This document shows, piece by piece, positions 6,294 through 13,340 of a stretch of 15,429 nucleotides of DNA; the stretch's first letter is position 1; the number at the start of each line of letters is the position of its first letter. The position numbers and the translations under genes are program-made. The notes under the pieces are model-generated. The model was not told where the DNA came from, did no database searches, and saw only the letters and a list, made by a program, of their open reading frames with translations. Source of the DNA: an uncultured Actinomycetes bacterium (lineage in GTDB: Bacteria > Actinomycetota > Actinomycetes > Nanopelagicales > Nanopelagicaceae). Location of the stretch: assembly GCA_903832395.1 (NCBI GenBank), contig CAILBF010000019.1, forward strand, positions 1-15,429, read 5' to 3'.

Positions 6294-6768
6294 TGGCCCT
6301 GCCGGCGCCGGAAAAACAACGTTAGCTGCGCAGTTTTACGAAAAATTTAGCGAAGGCAATACGGTTTGCGTCATACATATGGATGATTTATACGATGGCT
6401 GGAATAATGCTTTGAGCGATCAACTCACTCAGAAGCTCACAACAATCAGCGATGCCCACAGAAGAGGTGAAGTCTTTGAAATGGAGATTTTCAATTGGGG
6501 AACGATGAGATTTGATGAGGTCCGACGTTACGAGCCTGCCGACATCCTTATTCTTGAAGGTGTCGGTGCTGCCCAACTCGCGGTGCGCCAAGCTGGTGCA
6601 ACGGTCTATTGGCTAGATATTTCGCCGGAAATCGGGCTTGCACGGGTATTGGCCCGCGATGGAGTTCATATTGAAAGACAGATGCGTGAGTGGCAAATTC
6701 TTCAAAATTCTCATTTTGCTACAGATTTAACCCGTGAAAGTGCAGACCATATTCTTAACTCACAGTAG
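6274..6768 (+). CDS. P-loop kinase, uridine-kinase-like; candidate thiamine-trapping kinase
   Basis: This 164-residue protein has a Walker A motif GPAGAGKTT (residues 8-16), HMDDLYDGW (about 35-43) in the position of the substrate/Mg-binding Asp of uridine-kinase-like enzymes, ILILEGVGA as a Walker B-like strand, and a lid-like RDGVHIERQMREW segment. It therefore belongs to the small-molecule kinase branch of P-loop NTPases, but the substrate is not readable from sequence. The start is ATG 6274, because the open frame further upstream lies wholly inside pnuT and VAIDGPAGAGKTT fits a domain start. It overlaps pnuT by 20 bases and has no promoter-like hexamer of its own, so it should be co-expressed under TPP control. 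Thiamine phosphorylation is an inference from context; uridine/cytidine kinase is the annotation alternative. Confidence 0.8.
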   Translation: MTLVAIDGPAGAGKTTLAAQFYEKFSEGNTVCVIHMDDLYDGWNNALSDQLTQKLTTISDAHRRGEVFEMEIFNWGTMRFDEVRRYEPADILILEGVGAAQLAVRQAGATVYWLDISPEIGLARVLARDGVHIERQMREWQILQNSHFATDLTRESADHILNSQ

Positions 6769-6807
6769 TTTCTGGCGCGCCCACACCCAGTTCTAAGGCG
6801 CATTCCA

Positions 6808-6813
6808 TAAAAT
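6808..6813 (+). promoter_or_regulatory. -10 element of pknL (leaderless)
   Basis: TAAAAT at 6808-6813 is followed by exactly 6 bases and the pknL ATG, and no Shine-Dalgarno is present. This is the best -10 match in the window. No convincing -35 was seen. Confidence 0.65.
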
Positions 6814-6819
6814 TCACAC

Positions 6820-8715
6820 ATGTCTGATCTATCTGGAGAGCTAATTGATAATCGCTATCAATTAATCCGCCAAGTTGCCAACGGCGGAATGGCCTCGATA
6901 TATGAGGCGATGGATACCCGACTTGATAGAAAAGTAGCAGTGAAGATAATGCATCCCCACTTGGCGCAGGACGAGGCATTTGTCAATCGTTTTATCCGTG
7001 AAGCAAAAGCTGCAGCTGCACTTTCGCATCCAAATATTGTTGCCGTTCAAGATCAAGGTTGGAATCAAGGTGGCGTCCCAGCTGTCTTTTTAGTTATGGA
7101 GTTCATCGAAGGTAGCACTTTGCGTGAATACCTAAATGAGCGCGGACGATTCGAAGTCAAAGATGCAATTAACTATCTCATCCCAATTGTAAGTGCGCTA
7201 AGTGCTGCGCATTCGATTGGAATCGTGCACCGAGATGTAAAGCCGGAAAATATTATGATTTCGAAAGAGGGCCGCGTCAAGATCGCTGACTTTGGTTTAG
7301 CTCGGGGTGAACTCATTGGCTCAACTATGACCGCAGAATCTAGCGTTATTTTAGGATCGGTCTCTTACCTATCCCCCGAACAAGTCCAACGTGGAATCGC
7401 CGATGCGCGCAGTGATGTCTATGCGGTCGGCATCGTTGCCTTTGAAATGCTAACTGGAGAAAAACCATTCATAGGCGATTCGCCAATTCAAATTGCCTAT
7501 ATGCATGTCAATCAGGACATTCCATCGGTTAAGTCAAAGAGGAAAGATATTCCCGAAGCCCTTGATGCTTTAATTAGTCGAGCCACAAACCGAGATCCCG
7601 ACCTGCGTCCGCGTGATGCTGCTGAGTTCCTTAAGGCCCTAGAGAAGATACAGGCCGAGTTAGACCCCAAAAAGAATCAGTTAAAACTTGATTTGGACTT
7701 ACCGGTTGAACCTATTCGGGAAAAAGCTCGAACGAAAATCAAGCCGGAAGTGGTCAAAGAGGAAACTGCACCAATAGTTGAAACGACGAAGGAGATTGCG
7801 CGAAAGGAAGACCGGAAACGCAAGACAAGTAAACGCGTTAAACGCAATCGAAAGGTGGCGCTCCTTCTTGCAATCGCCCTAGGCATTGGCGGCTGGTATG
7901 CCATCATCGGTCCGGGTTCGCGAATTGTGGTGCCATCAACAGTTGGCGGTTCATATCAAGATGCCCTTACGGCCTTTAATCCCCTCGGAATTACGAACGT
8001 AGTAGTTGAAAAACGTTACGACGAAGACATTGCCTCTGGAACCATTATTCAATCGCAACCTCCTGGTGGGGGTCGAATCGATGTAGGTGGCAAAGTCACG
8101 CTACTGATTTCCGAAGGTCCTGAGCGATACACGATCGCCCCTCTTGTCGGATTAACGCCTGACGCGGCGATCGCTACTCTTTCAAAGAGTCCGCTGAAAA
8201 TTGGAACCACTACTCAAATCTTTAGCAAAAAAATCCCCAAGGGATTTGTAATCTCCTCAGATCCAGTCGCCGGATCGAAAGTGAAGAGAGATTCGATTGT
8301 AAATATTGTCGTCAGTAAAGGCGTCGAAACAATTGCTCTGGTTTCATATATCGGCAAAAGTAGCGATCAAGCCCTGAGTGAGCTCACTGATGCTGGTTTC
8401 GTTGTTACTAGTACATATGCCTTTGATGAAAATATTCTTGCTGGAACTGTTCTCTCACAATCACCTTCTGGTGATGCCGATGTGGCTAAAAATTCAAAAG
8501 TGATTCTTGTTGTCTCTAAGGGAACGCAATTCGTCTATATGCCAAATGTCTTTTCTATTGAAGCGAGCTTGGCGGTTAAGGCACTTGAAGATCTAGAGCT
8601 TAAAGTTGTTGTGAAGAAATTAGGTGTAAAAAAGACGAAGAAAGTCACGAATATTTCACCCAAAGTTGGTAGTAAAGTCACGCGTGGCAGTACGGTCACA
8701 ATTACCGTAGGGTAG
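6820..8715 (+). CDS. pknL: Membrane Ser/Thr protein kinase with four PASTA repeats (PknL-like)
   Basis: This 631-residue receptor-like kinase has its kinase domain at residues 13-275 with glycine loop ANGGMASIYE (20-29), Lys42 (AVKI), catalytic HRDVKPEN (137-144), DFG (157-159), a Thr-containing activation loop (169-171) and SPEQ (185-188) in place of APE. A basic linker (about 300-345, rich in Lys/Arg/Glu) leads to one membrane helix (346-363). Four outside PASTA repeats follow at about 368-433, 436-502, 504-568 and 571-631; these bind cell-wall muropeptides in relatives. PknL rather than PknB is preferred because DAHP synthase, GGPP synthase and metF genes are nearby, as in mycobacteria, and no ftsW/pbpA cell-division genes flank it. 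It starts a plus-strand operon with nfo 4 bases downstream. Confidence 0.9.
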   Translation: MSDLSGELIDNRYQLIRQVANGGMASIYEAMDTRLDRKVAVKIMHPHLAQDEAFVNRFIREAKAAAALSHPNIVAVQDQGWNQGGVPAVFLVMEFIEGSTLREYLNERGRFEVKDAINYLIPIVSALSAAHSIGIVHRDVKPENIMISKEGRVKIADFGLARGELIGSTMTAESSVILGSVSYLSPEQVQRGIADARSDVYAVGIVAFEMLTGEKPFIGDSPIQIAYMHVNQDIPSVKSKRKDIPEALDALISRATNRDPDLRPRDAAEFLKALEKIQAELDPKKNQLKLDLDLPVEPIREKARTKIKPEVVKEETAPIVETTKEIARKEDRKRKTSKRVKRNRKVALLLAIALGIGGWYAIIGPGSRIVVPSTVGGSYQDALTAFNPLGITNVVVEKRYDEDIASGTIIQSQPPGGGRIDVGGKVTLLISEGPERYTIAPLVGLTPDAAIATLSKSPLKIGTTTQIFSKKIPKGFVISSDPVAGSKVKRDSIVNIVVSKGVETIALVSYIGKSSDQALSELTDAGFVVTSTYAFDENILAGTVLSQSPSGDADVAKNSKVILVVSKGTQFVYMPNVFSIEASLAVKALEDLELKVVVKKLGVKKTKKVTNISPKVGSKVTRGSTVTITVG

Positions 8716-8719
8716 CCCG

Positions 8720-9583
8720 ATGCCAACTAAGTTGCCTCGTATCGGTGCTCATACTCCAACAACCGGAGGCATGGCTAAGCGTTCGATTGAATACGCTAAA
8801 ACTACCGGGGCCGAAGTAATTCAAGTCTTTGCCTCTAGTCCGCGGATGTGGGCAATGCCTGCAGCCAAGCCCGATTTAGATGAGGCTTTTAAAATTAAGG
8901 CCGCGGAATTAGATATCGAAACGTACGTACATGCTCCCTTTCTCATTAACTTGGGTTCGCCGACTGAGGCTACGTATATCAACTCCCTAGCTTCAACTGC
9001 ATACTCACTCGGCCGAGCAACTGATATTGGCGCTTTGGGTACAGTGATTCATACTGGCTCGGCAGTTGATTCAGCTCACGTCGATAAAGCGTGGAAGCAG
9101 ATCCACGAAGGAATGATGCCGATTCTCAACGCTCTTTCAGATGATGCACCATTTCTCTTATTGGAACCGACAGCCGGACAGGGTCAATCACTAGTCAAGA
9201 AACTAGATGACCTAGAGAATTATTTAAAGGTGCTTGAGTACCATCCCAAAGTAGGAATTTGCCTTGATACCTGCCATGTGTTTGCCGCTGGCCATGACAT
9301 ATCTGTTAAAGGTGGAATGACTAAAACTTTAGATCTGCTCATCGAAATTGCTGGTGTTGAGCGATTTAAGTTAATTCACGCCAATGACTCAATGGACGTT
9401 TGTGGTGCGCTGAAAGACCGTCATCAAAATATCGGTGATGGCCATATTGGAATCGATGCATTTGCTGAGCTTCTTGCCCATCCATCCGTTGCAAATGTCC
9501 CATTGATTTTAGAGACTCCCGGCATGGAAGAAAAACACACCGTTGAAGTCGCGCTTTTGAAAGCCCTTCGTAAGAAGAAATGA
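8720..9583 (+). CDS. nfo: Endonuclease IV (AP endonuclease)
   Basis: This 287-residue TIM-barrel enzyme cuts DNA 5' of abasic sites during base excision repair. All nine expected trinuclear-zinc ligands can be placed: His71 (YVHAPF), His111 (HTGS), Glu149 (LLLEPTAG), Asp183 and His186 (LDTCH), His220 (LIHANDS), Asp233 and His235 (KDRHQNIGDGHIG) and Glu265 (LETPG). The spacing closely follows E. coli Nfo, so it should be active. It starts 4 bases after pknL, and its TGA overlaps the next start in an ATGA, so it is mid-operon. No functional link with the kinase is apparent. Confidence 0.94.
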   Translation: MPTKLPRIGAHTPTTGGMAKRSIEYAKTTGAEVIQVFASSPRMWAMPAAKPDLDEAFKIKAAELDIETYVHAPFLINLGSPTEATYINSLASTAYSLGRATDIGALGTVIHTGSAVDSAHVDKAWKQIHEGMMPILNALSDDAPFLLLEPTAGQGQSLVKKLDDLENYLKVLEYHPKVGICLDTCHVFAAGHDISVKGGMTKTLDLLIEIAGVERFKLIHANDSMDVCGALKDRHQNIGDGHIGIDAFAELLAHPSVANVPLILETPGMEEKHTVEVALLKALRKKK

Positions 9584-10446
9584 GTAGCGCCGCGCATAAG
9601 TGGAAGTTGCAGATGGCCCCATGGGCGCTTTTGTCTGTTTCAGTTGCTTGGGGACTTTCGTTTATCCTGATGAAAGATGCGATCGCGCGCCAAAGTGTAA
9701 ATAATTTTCTTTTTACTCGCTTTAGCGTTGCCGCAATAGTTATGGTGCTCATTCGCCCGAAAGTATTCAAATTAATCGATCGTGACCTTCTACTGAGGGC
9801 AGGTGCTGCTGGAATATTTCTAGGTAGTGGTTACATTTTTCAAACTTTAGGTCTCGCGCGCACGGGAGCTGCAATAACTGGATTTGTGACTGGCCTCTAC
9901 ATTGTGTTGACGCCATTGTTCGCATGGATTTTCTTGCATCAACGCGTTAGCCGTTTTACTTGGGGTTGCATTGCAATGGCCACCATTGGCTTAGCGCTCC
10001 TATCAATTCATGGATGGTCTATCGGCATAGGCGAACTACTTACCTTTTTCAGCGCGATATTTTTCGCGCTCCATATTACGGCTTTGAGCAAATGGAGTTC
10101 CGGCCGCGATACATATGCGATGACTGTCGTTCAACTTACAGCGTGTGCCGTTATCTCCGGTCTTGCCTCGATTCCTGGGGGTTACCAACTTCCACCCGAT
10201 TATGGTGTCTGGTCCGTCGTAATCTTCACGGCCGTCTTTGCAACTGTAATCGCCTTTATTATTCAGACGTGGTCCCAAGCGCATATGAGTGCCGTCAAAG
10301 TGGCCGTTATTTTAACGATGGAAGTTGTATTTGCCGCAATCTTTGCAATTCTCCTTGGTGGTGAAAGGTTGACGATTCGAAGCTCAATTGGTGGCATCCT
10401 GGTTATAAGTGCGATGTATTTGATTGTCGTCAAAGAAGAGAAGTAG
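9580..10446 (+). CDS. EamA/DMT-family membrane exporter
   Basis: This 288-residue protein is very hydrophobic, with about ten helices in two EamA halves. The first half opens with APWALLSVSVAWGLSFILMK and contains a GSGYIFQTLGL segment; the second ends with AVILTMEVVFAAIFAILLGGERL, the typical E-P/V-F-A region near the last helices of drug/metabolite transporters, followed by a short charged tail. Family members export amino acids or other metabolites or take up solutes; the substrate is unknown. The ATG overlaps the nfo stop (ATGA). Threonine aldolase lies next, which hints at an amino-acid-related substrate, but this is only context. Confidence 0.87.
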   Translation: MSSAAHKWKLQMAPWALLSVSVAWGLSFILMKDAIARQSVNNFLFTRFSVAAIVMVLIRPKVFKLIDRDLLLRAGAAGIFLGSGYIFQTLGLARTGAAITGFVTGLYIVLTPLFAWIFLHQRVSRFTWGCIAMATIGLALLSIHGWSIGIGELLTFFSAIFFALHITALSKWSSGRDTYAMTVVQLTACAVISGLASIPGGYQLPPDYGVWSVVIFTAVFATVIAFIIQTWSQAHMSAVKVAVILTMEVVFAAIFAILLGGERLTIRSSIGGILVISAMYLIVVKEEK

Positions 10447-10449
10447 GCT
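10444..10449 (+). promoter_or_regulatory. Possible internal -10 for ltaE
   Basis: TAGGCT, made of the stop codon of the exporter gene plus three bases, lies 7 bases before the ltaE ATG. It fits TAnnnT, but ltaE could equally be read through from the operon, and a short TAnnnT match by chance is possible. Confidence 0.25.
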
Positions 10450-10456
10450 AACAACC

Positions 10457-11491
10457 ATGACCATAGACCTGCGATCAGATACTGTAACTCGACCATCACA
10501 AGGTATGCGCGATGCAATTGCCAGTGCACCGGTTGGTGATGACGTCTATGGAGATGATCCAACGGTTAACTCTCTTGAAGAGCGCGTTGCAGCCATGTTT
10601 GGCAAAGAGGCTGGATTATTTACACCATCGGGTTCATTGGCCAACCAATTAGCGATTCGGATGTTAGTTGCACCGGGACAAGAGTTACTTGCTGAAACTA
10701 ATTCACATATAGTCCGCGCCGAACTCGGTGCAGCTGCAGTTTTTAGTGGAATTACGACGCGAACTTGGCCGGCAATCGATGGAGTGTTGAAAGCAACTGA
10801 TGCCCTCGATGTCGCCCGTCCGGATTCAGGCCCTTACTTAGTTTCTACTGCCGCAATTGCAGTTGAGAACACACATAACTTTGGCGGCGGAACTGTGCAA
10901 TCGATACATGAAATTGCCGCCCTACGTATCGGTGCCGATGAAATGGGATTGGCGCTTCATCTAGATGGCGCCCGTATCTGGAATGCCCATGTTGCAAGTG
11001 GCGTTTCATTCTCTGATTACGGACAGTATTTCGACACAATTAGCGTCTGTTTATCAAAGGGTTTAGGCGCCCCTGTTGGTTCCATCATGATCTCGACAAA
11101 GGAGCGCGTTGCACAAGCGCGTATTTGGCGCAAACGTTATGGCGCTGGAATGCGACAAATCGGAATCTTGGCAGCGGCTGGACATTACGCGCTCGATAAT
11201 AATATTGAACGGTTAGCCGATGATCATCGTCGTGCCAAGGAAATTGCGATTGCATTGTCAACTATTGATTCAACCCTCATCGATCCAGCGGATGTTCAAA
11301 CAAATATCATTGTTTTAGATTTGAAAGCGATATCTCTGACAGCTACGGAGCTAGCTACTCGTTGTCGTGAAGCTGGCTTATGGATTAGCGCGTTTGGTCC
11401 TAAGTTTGCACGTCTCGTAACGCACATGGATATTGACGATGCTAAATCTGCTGAAGCGATTGAGATTTTAAAGAAAGCCCTCGTGGCTTAG
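10457..11491 (+). CDS. ltaE: Low-specificity L-threonine aldolase (PLP)
   Basis: This 344-residue PLP fold-type I enzyme cleaves L-threonine or allo-threonine to glycine and acetaldehyde. Family blocks are IDLRSDTVTRPS (residues 3-14), DDVYGDDPTVN, FTPSGSLANQLAI, ENTHNFGGG (137-145), LHLDGARIWNA (168-178, Asp170 contacting the PLP ring) and SVCLSKGLGAPVGS (196-209, with Lys201 the Schiff-base lysine). The start is ATG 10457, since LRSDTVT normally lies within the first ten residues; an upstream in-frame ATG at 10424 lies inside the exporter gene. The 3' end overlaps the convergent ogt gene by 24 bases. The enzyme could supply glycine for one-carbon metabolism. Confidence 0.93.
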   Translation: MTIDLRSDTVTRPSQGMRDAIASAPVGDDVYGDDPTVNSLEERVAAMFGKEAGLFTPSGSLANQLAIRMLVAPGQELLAETNSHIVRAELGAAAVFSGITTRTWPAIDGVLKATDALDVARPDSGPYLVSTAAIAVENTHNFGGGTVQSIHEIAALRIGADEMGLALHLDGARIWNAHVASGVSFSDYGQYFDTISVCLSKGLGAPVGSIMISTKERVAQARIWRKRYGAGMRQIGILAAAGHYALDNNIERLADDHRRAKEIAIALSTIDSTLIDPADVQTNIIVLDLKAISLTATELATRCREAGLWISAFGPKFARLVTHMDIDDAKSAEAIEILKKALVA

Positions 11492-11941
11492 TAGCCACTC
11501 TTTTTTATCAACACCGTACGCATAATTTCCTAGCGCTCCCCCGGTTTTTACAATTCGATGACATGGCACAACTAACATAATGGCATTGTTAGCACACGCA
11601 CTTCCCGCTGCACGAACCGCAGCAGGCGAACCCGCTTTCTGCGCTAAATCAGCATAAGAGATAACTTTGCCTGGCGTTACCTTGCGCATTGCCTTCCATG
11701 ATGCCTGCGAAAATGCCGCTCCTGGTTGCCGGACTTTGATTGCATTTATTGCCGATAAATCACCATCGAAGTAATCGTTAATGAGGTCAGAGATGACTGG
11801 AATTGTTTTAACAAGCGCTACATCTTTGCCGGCATTAAACGCCGCAACGCTTGAAAGGTTAGCGCCTATAAGAATCTGGTCATCTGCCAATAAATTCAGC
11901 GTGCCAATGGGTGTCTTTATTGACGTCGCGAGTAATAGCAC
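11468..11941 (-). CDS. ogt: Methylated-DNA--protein-cysteine methyltransferase
   Basis: This suicide repair protein moves alkyl groups from O6-alkylguanine onto its own cysteine. The active site is VVPCHRI with Cys127, preceded by a helix-turn-helix region containing the Arg finger (AAVRAAG, Arg110). The N-terminal Ada-like part begins with SIKTPIGTLNLL. GYFDGDL-like YFDGDLSAI is present. I choose GTG 11941 as start (157 residues), because the longer frame reaching a TTG at 11977 overlaps the aroG end and adds a Cys-rich stretch (PRCCATA) unlike the family. GTG lies 10 bases after the aroG stop and 7 bases after TAATTT, so it may be leaderless, co-transcribed, or both. Its 3' end overlaps ltaE. 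Confidence 0.88.
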   Translation of the reverse strand: MLLLATSIKTPIGTLNLLADDQILIGANLSSVAAFNAGKDVALVKTIPVISDLINDYFDGDLSAINAIKVRQPGAAFSQASWKAMRKVTPGKVISYADLAQKAGSPAAVRAAGSACANNAIMLVVPCHRIVKTGGALGNYAYGVDKKEWLLSHEGFL

Positions 11942-11948
11942 GAGGATA

Positions 11949-11954
11949 AAATTA
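11949..11954 (-). promoter_or_regulatory. Possible -10 for ogt
   Basis: TAATTT on the minus strand includes the aroG stop codon TAA and lies 7 bases (TATCCTC) before the ogt GTG. The same 7-base spacer occurs before aroG. Read-through from aroG is the alternative. Confidence 0.3.
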
Positions 11955-13298
11955 GCGGTCGCGCAACATCTCGGCAACTAAAAATGCAAGTTCGAGAGAC
12001 TGTGCATGGTTAAGCCGGGGATCGCAGGCACTCTCATATTTAGTCGCTAGGTCATCGTGAGAAATCTTTTCACCGCCACCCACACATTCCGTGACATCAT
12101 CTCCCGTAAGTTCGATGTGCACGCCCCCCGGATGGGTCCCTAGGGCTTTATGGACTTCAAAAAAGCCTTTAACCTCATCCATAACATCATCAAAGCTTCG
12201 TGTCTTATAGCCAGTTGGCGCCTCATAGGTATTGCCATGCATTGGATCGCAGACCCACAAAACTTTCGCCCCAGATTTAGTAACACCATCAACAAGGGCA
12301 GGGAGCGCTTCGCGGATTTTGCCCGCACCCATTCGAGTAATAAAAGTAAGACGGCCGGGCTCGCGCTCTGGATCCAACTTATCGATTAATGCCAACGCAT
12401 CATCGACGCTTGATTTAGGTCCGAGTTTTACGCCGATTGGATTACGAACTTTAGAAGCGAAATCAACATGGGCGCCATCTAGCTGCCGTGTGCGCTCACC
12501 AATCCAAATGAAGTGGCCCGAAACATCGTATGGGTTTCCAGTACGAGAATCGATTCGAGTCAGAGCTTTTTCATACTCCAGAATAAGTGCCTCATGGCTA
12601 GAGAAAAAATCAACTGCTTTAAATGACTCAGGATTAACGCCGGCAGATTTAACGAAGGCTAATGCGCGACCGATTTCATTGGCCATCTGCTCGTAACGAA
12701 CACCGACTGATGAGTCGCGAATAAAACCCTTGTTCCACTCATGGACTTGCCGCAGATCTGCAAAGCCACCCTGAGTAAATGCACGCACTAAGTTCAATGT
12801 CGCCGCTGATGTGTTGTAAACGCGCACTAAGCGATGCGGATCTGGAGTACGTGATGCAAGAGTAAATTCGATGTCATTTACGGCATCACCGCGGTATGCC
12901 GGTAGCGTGACATCTCCTCGAACCTCAAGGTCATTAGAGCGAGGCTTAGCAAACTGACCAGCCATGCGTCCAACTTTTACTACTGGAAGGCTGGAGTAGT
13001 ACTGCAAAACTGCAGCCATCTGCAAAATCGTCTTAATGCGATTGCGAATTGAGTCGGCAGTAGCTGCGGCAAATGTTTCGGCACAATCCCCGCCTTGTAA
13101 CCAAAAAGCTTTTCCATCAGCGGCTAATGCAATGCGCGCTTTTAGATCATCACACTCACCAGCAAAGACCAATGGCGGAAAAGATTTCAGTTCTGCAACG
13201 GCCGCCTTGATCGGCGCCCCTTCAGGGCCCCCCGGCCAGTTGGGTTGTTGTGCGGCAACTAGCCCAGGGGTGAAGAGGGAATCAAGAGATGAGTTCAT
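11952..13298 (-). CDS. aroG: Class II 3-deoxy-7-phosphoheptulonate (DAHP) synthase
   Basis: This 448-residue enzyme condenses phosphoenolpyruvate and erythrose 4-phosphate to DAHP, the first step of the shikimate pathway. It is the plant/mycobacterial class II type: WLQGGDCAETF (residues 66-76, metal ligand Cys72), RMAGQFAKPRSND (111-123), FFSSHEALILEYE (231-243), WIGERTRQLDGAHVDF (265-280) and VCDPMHGNTYEAP (349-361, ligand His354). The length is slightly below the M. tuberculosis enzyme (about 460). The ATG at 13298 has no Shine-Dalgarno and follows TACTCT by 7 bases. ogt follows 10 bases downstream. It is in the pknL neighbourhood, as in mycobacteria. Confidence 0.95.
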   Translation of the reverse strand: MNSSLDSLFTPGLVAAQQPNWPGGPEGAPIKAAVAELKSFPPLVFAGECDDLKARIALAADGKAFWLQGGDCAETFAAATADSIRNRIKTILQMAAVLQYYSSLPVVKVGRMAGQFAKPRSNDLEVRGDVTLPAYRGDAVNDIEFTLASRTPDPHRLVRVYNTSAATLNLVRAFTQGGFADLRQVHEWNKGFIRDSSVGVRYEQMANEIGRALAFVKSAGVNPESFKAVDFFSSHEALILEYEKALTRIDSRTGNPYDVSGHFIWIGERTRQLDGAHVDFASKVRNPIGVKLGPKSSVDDALALIDKLDPEREPGRLTFITRMGAGKIREALPALVDGVTKSGAKVLWVCDPMHGNTYEAPTGYKTRSFDDVMDEVKGFFEVHKALGTHPGGVHIELTGDDVTECVGGGEKISHDDLATKYESACDPRLNHAQSLELAFLVAEMLRDR

Positions 13299-13305
13299 GA
13301 GGATA

Positions 13306-13311
13306 AGAGTA
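13306..13311 (-). promoter_or_regulatory. -10 element of aroG (likely leaderless)
   Basis: TACTCT on the minus strand is followed by 7 bases (TATCCTC) and the aroG ATG. It lies within the 42-base gap after the phosphofructokinase gene; no ribosome site is visible. Confidence 0.45.
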
Positions 13312-13340
13312 GAGAGTTAAGTGGTAAGCGCGAAGCGCGA

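Noticed and set aside
6774..6781. GGCGCGCC palindrome upstream of pknL
   Set aside because: Eight bases, GC-only, no repeat elsewhere noticed and no position relative to the -10 that suggests a function.
11942..11977. Longer ogt product from TTG 11977
   Set aside because: The extension overlaps the aroG end and adds a stretch unlike the family; GTG 11941 gives a normal N-terminus.
12232..12696. Long plus-strand open frame inside aroG
   Set aside because: It lies antisense to a gene with complete class II DAHP synthase motifs, and its translation is Ser/Pro/Arg-rich without recognisable domains; it is a shadow frame.
13327..13338. Short GC hairpin (GCGC, 3-base loop, GCGC) after pfp as a terminator
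   Set aside because: Only 4 base pairs and no T-run follows; not convincing as an intrinsic terminator.
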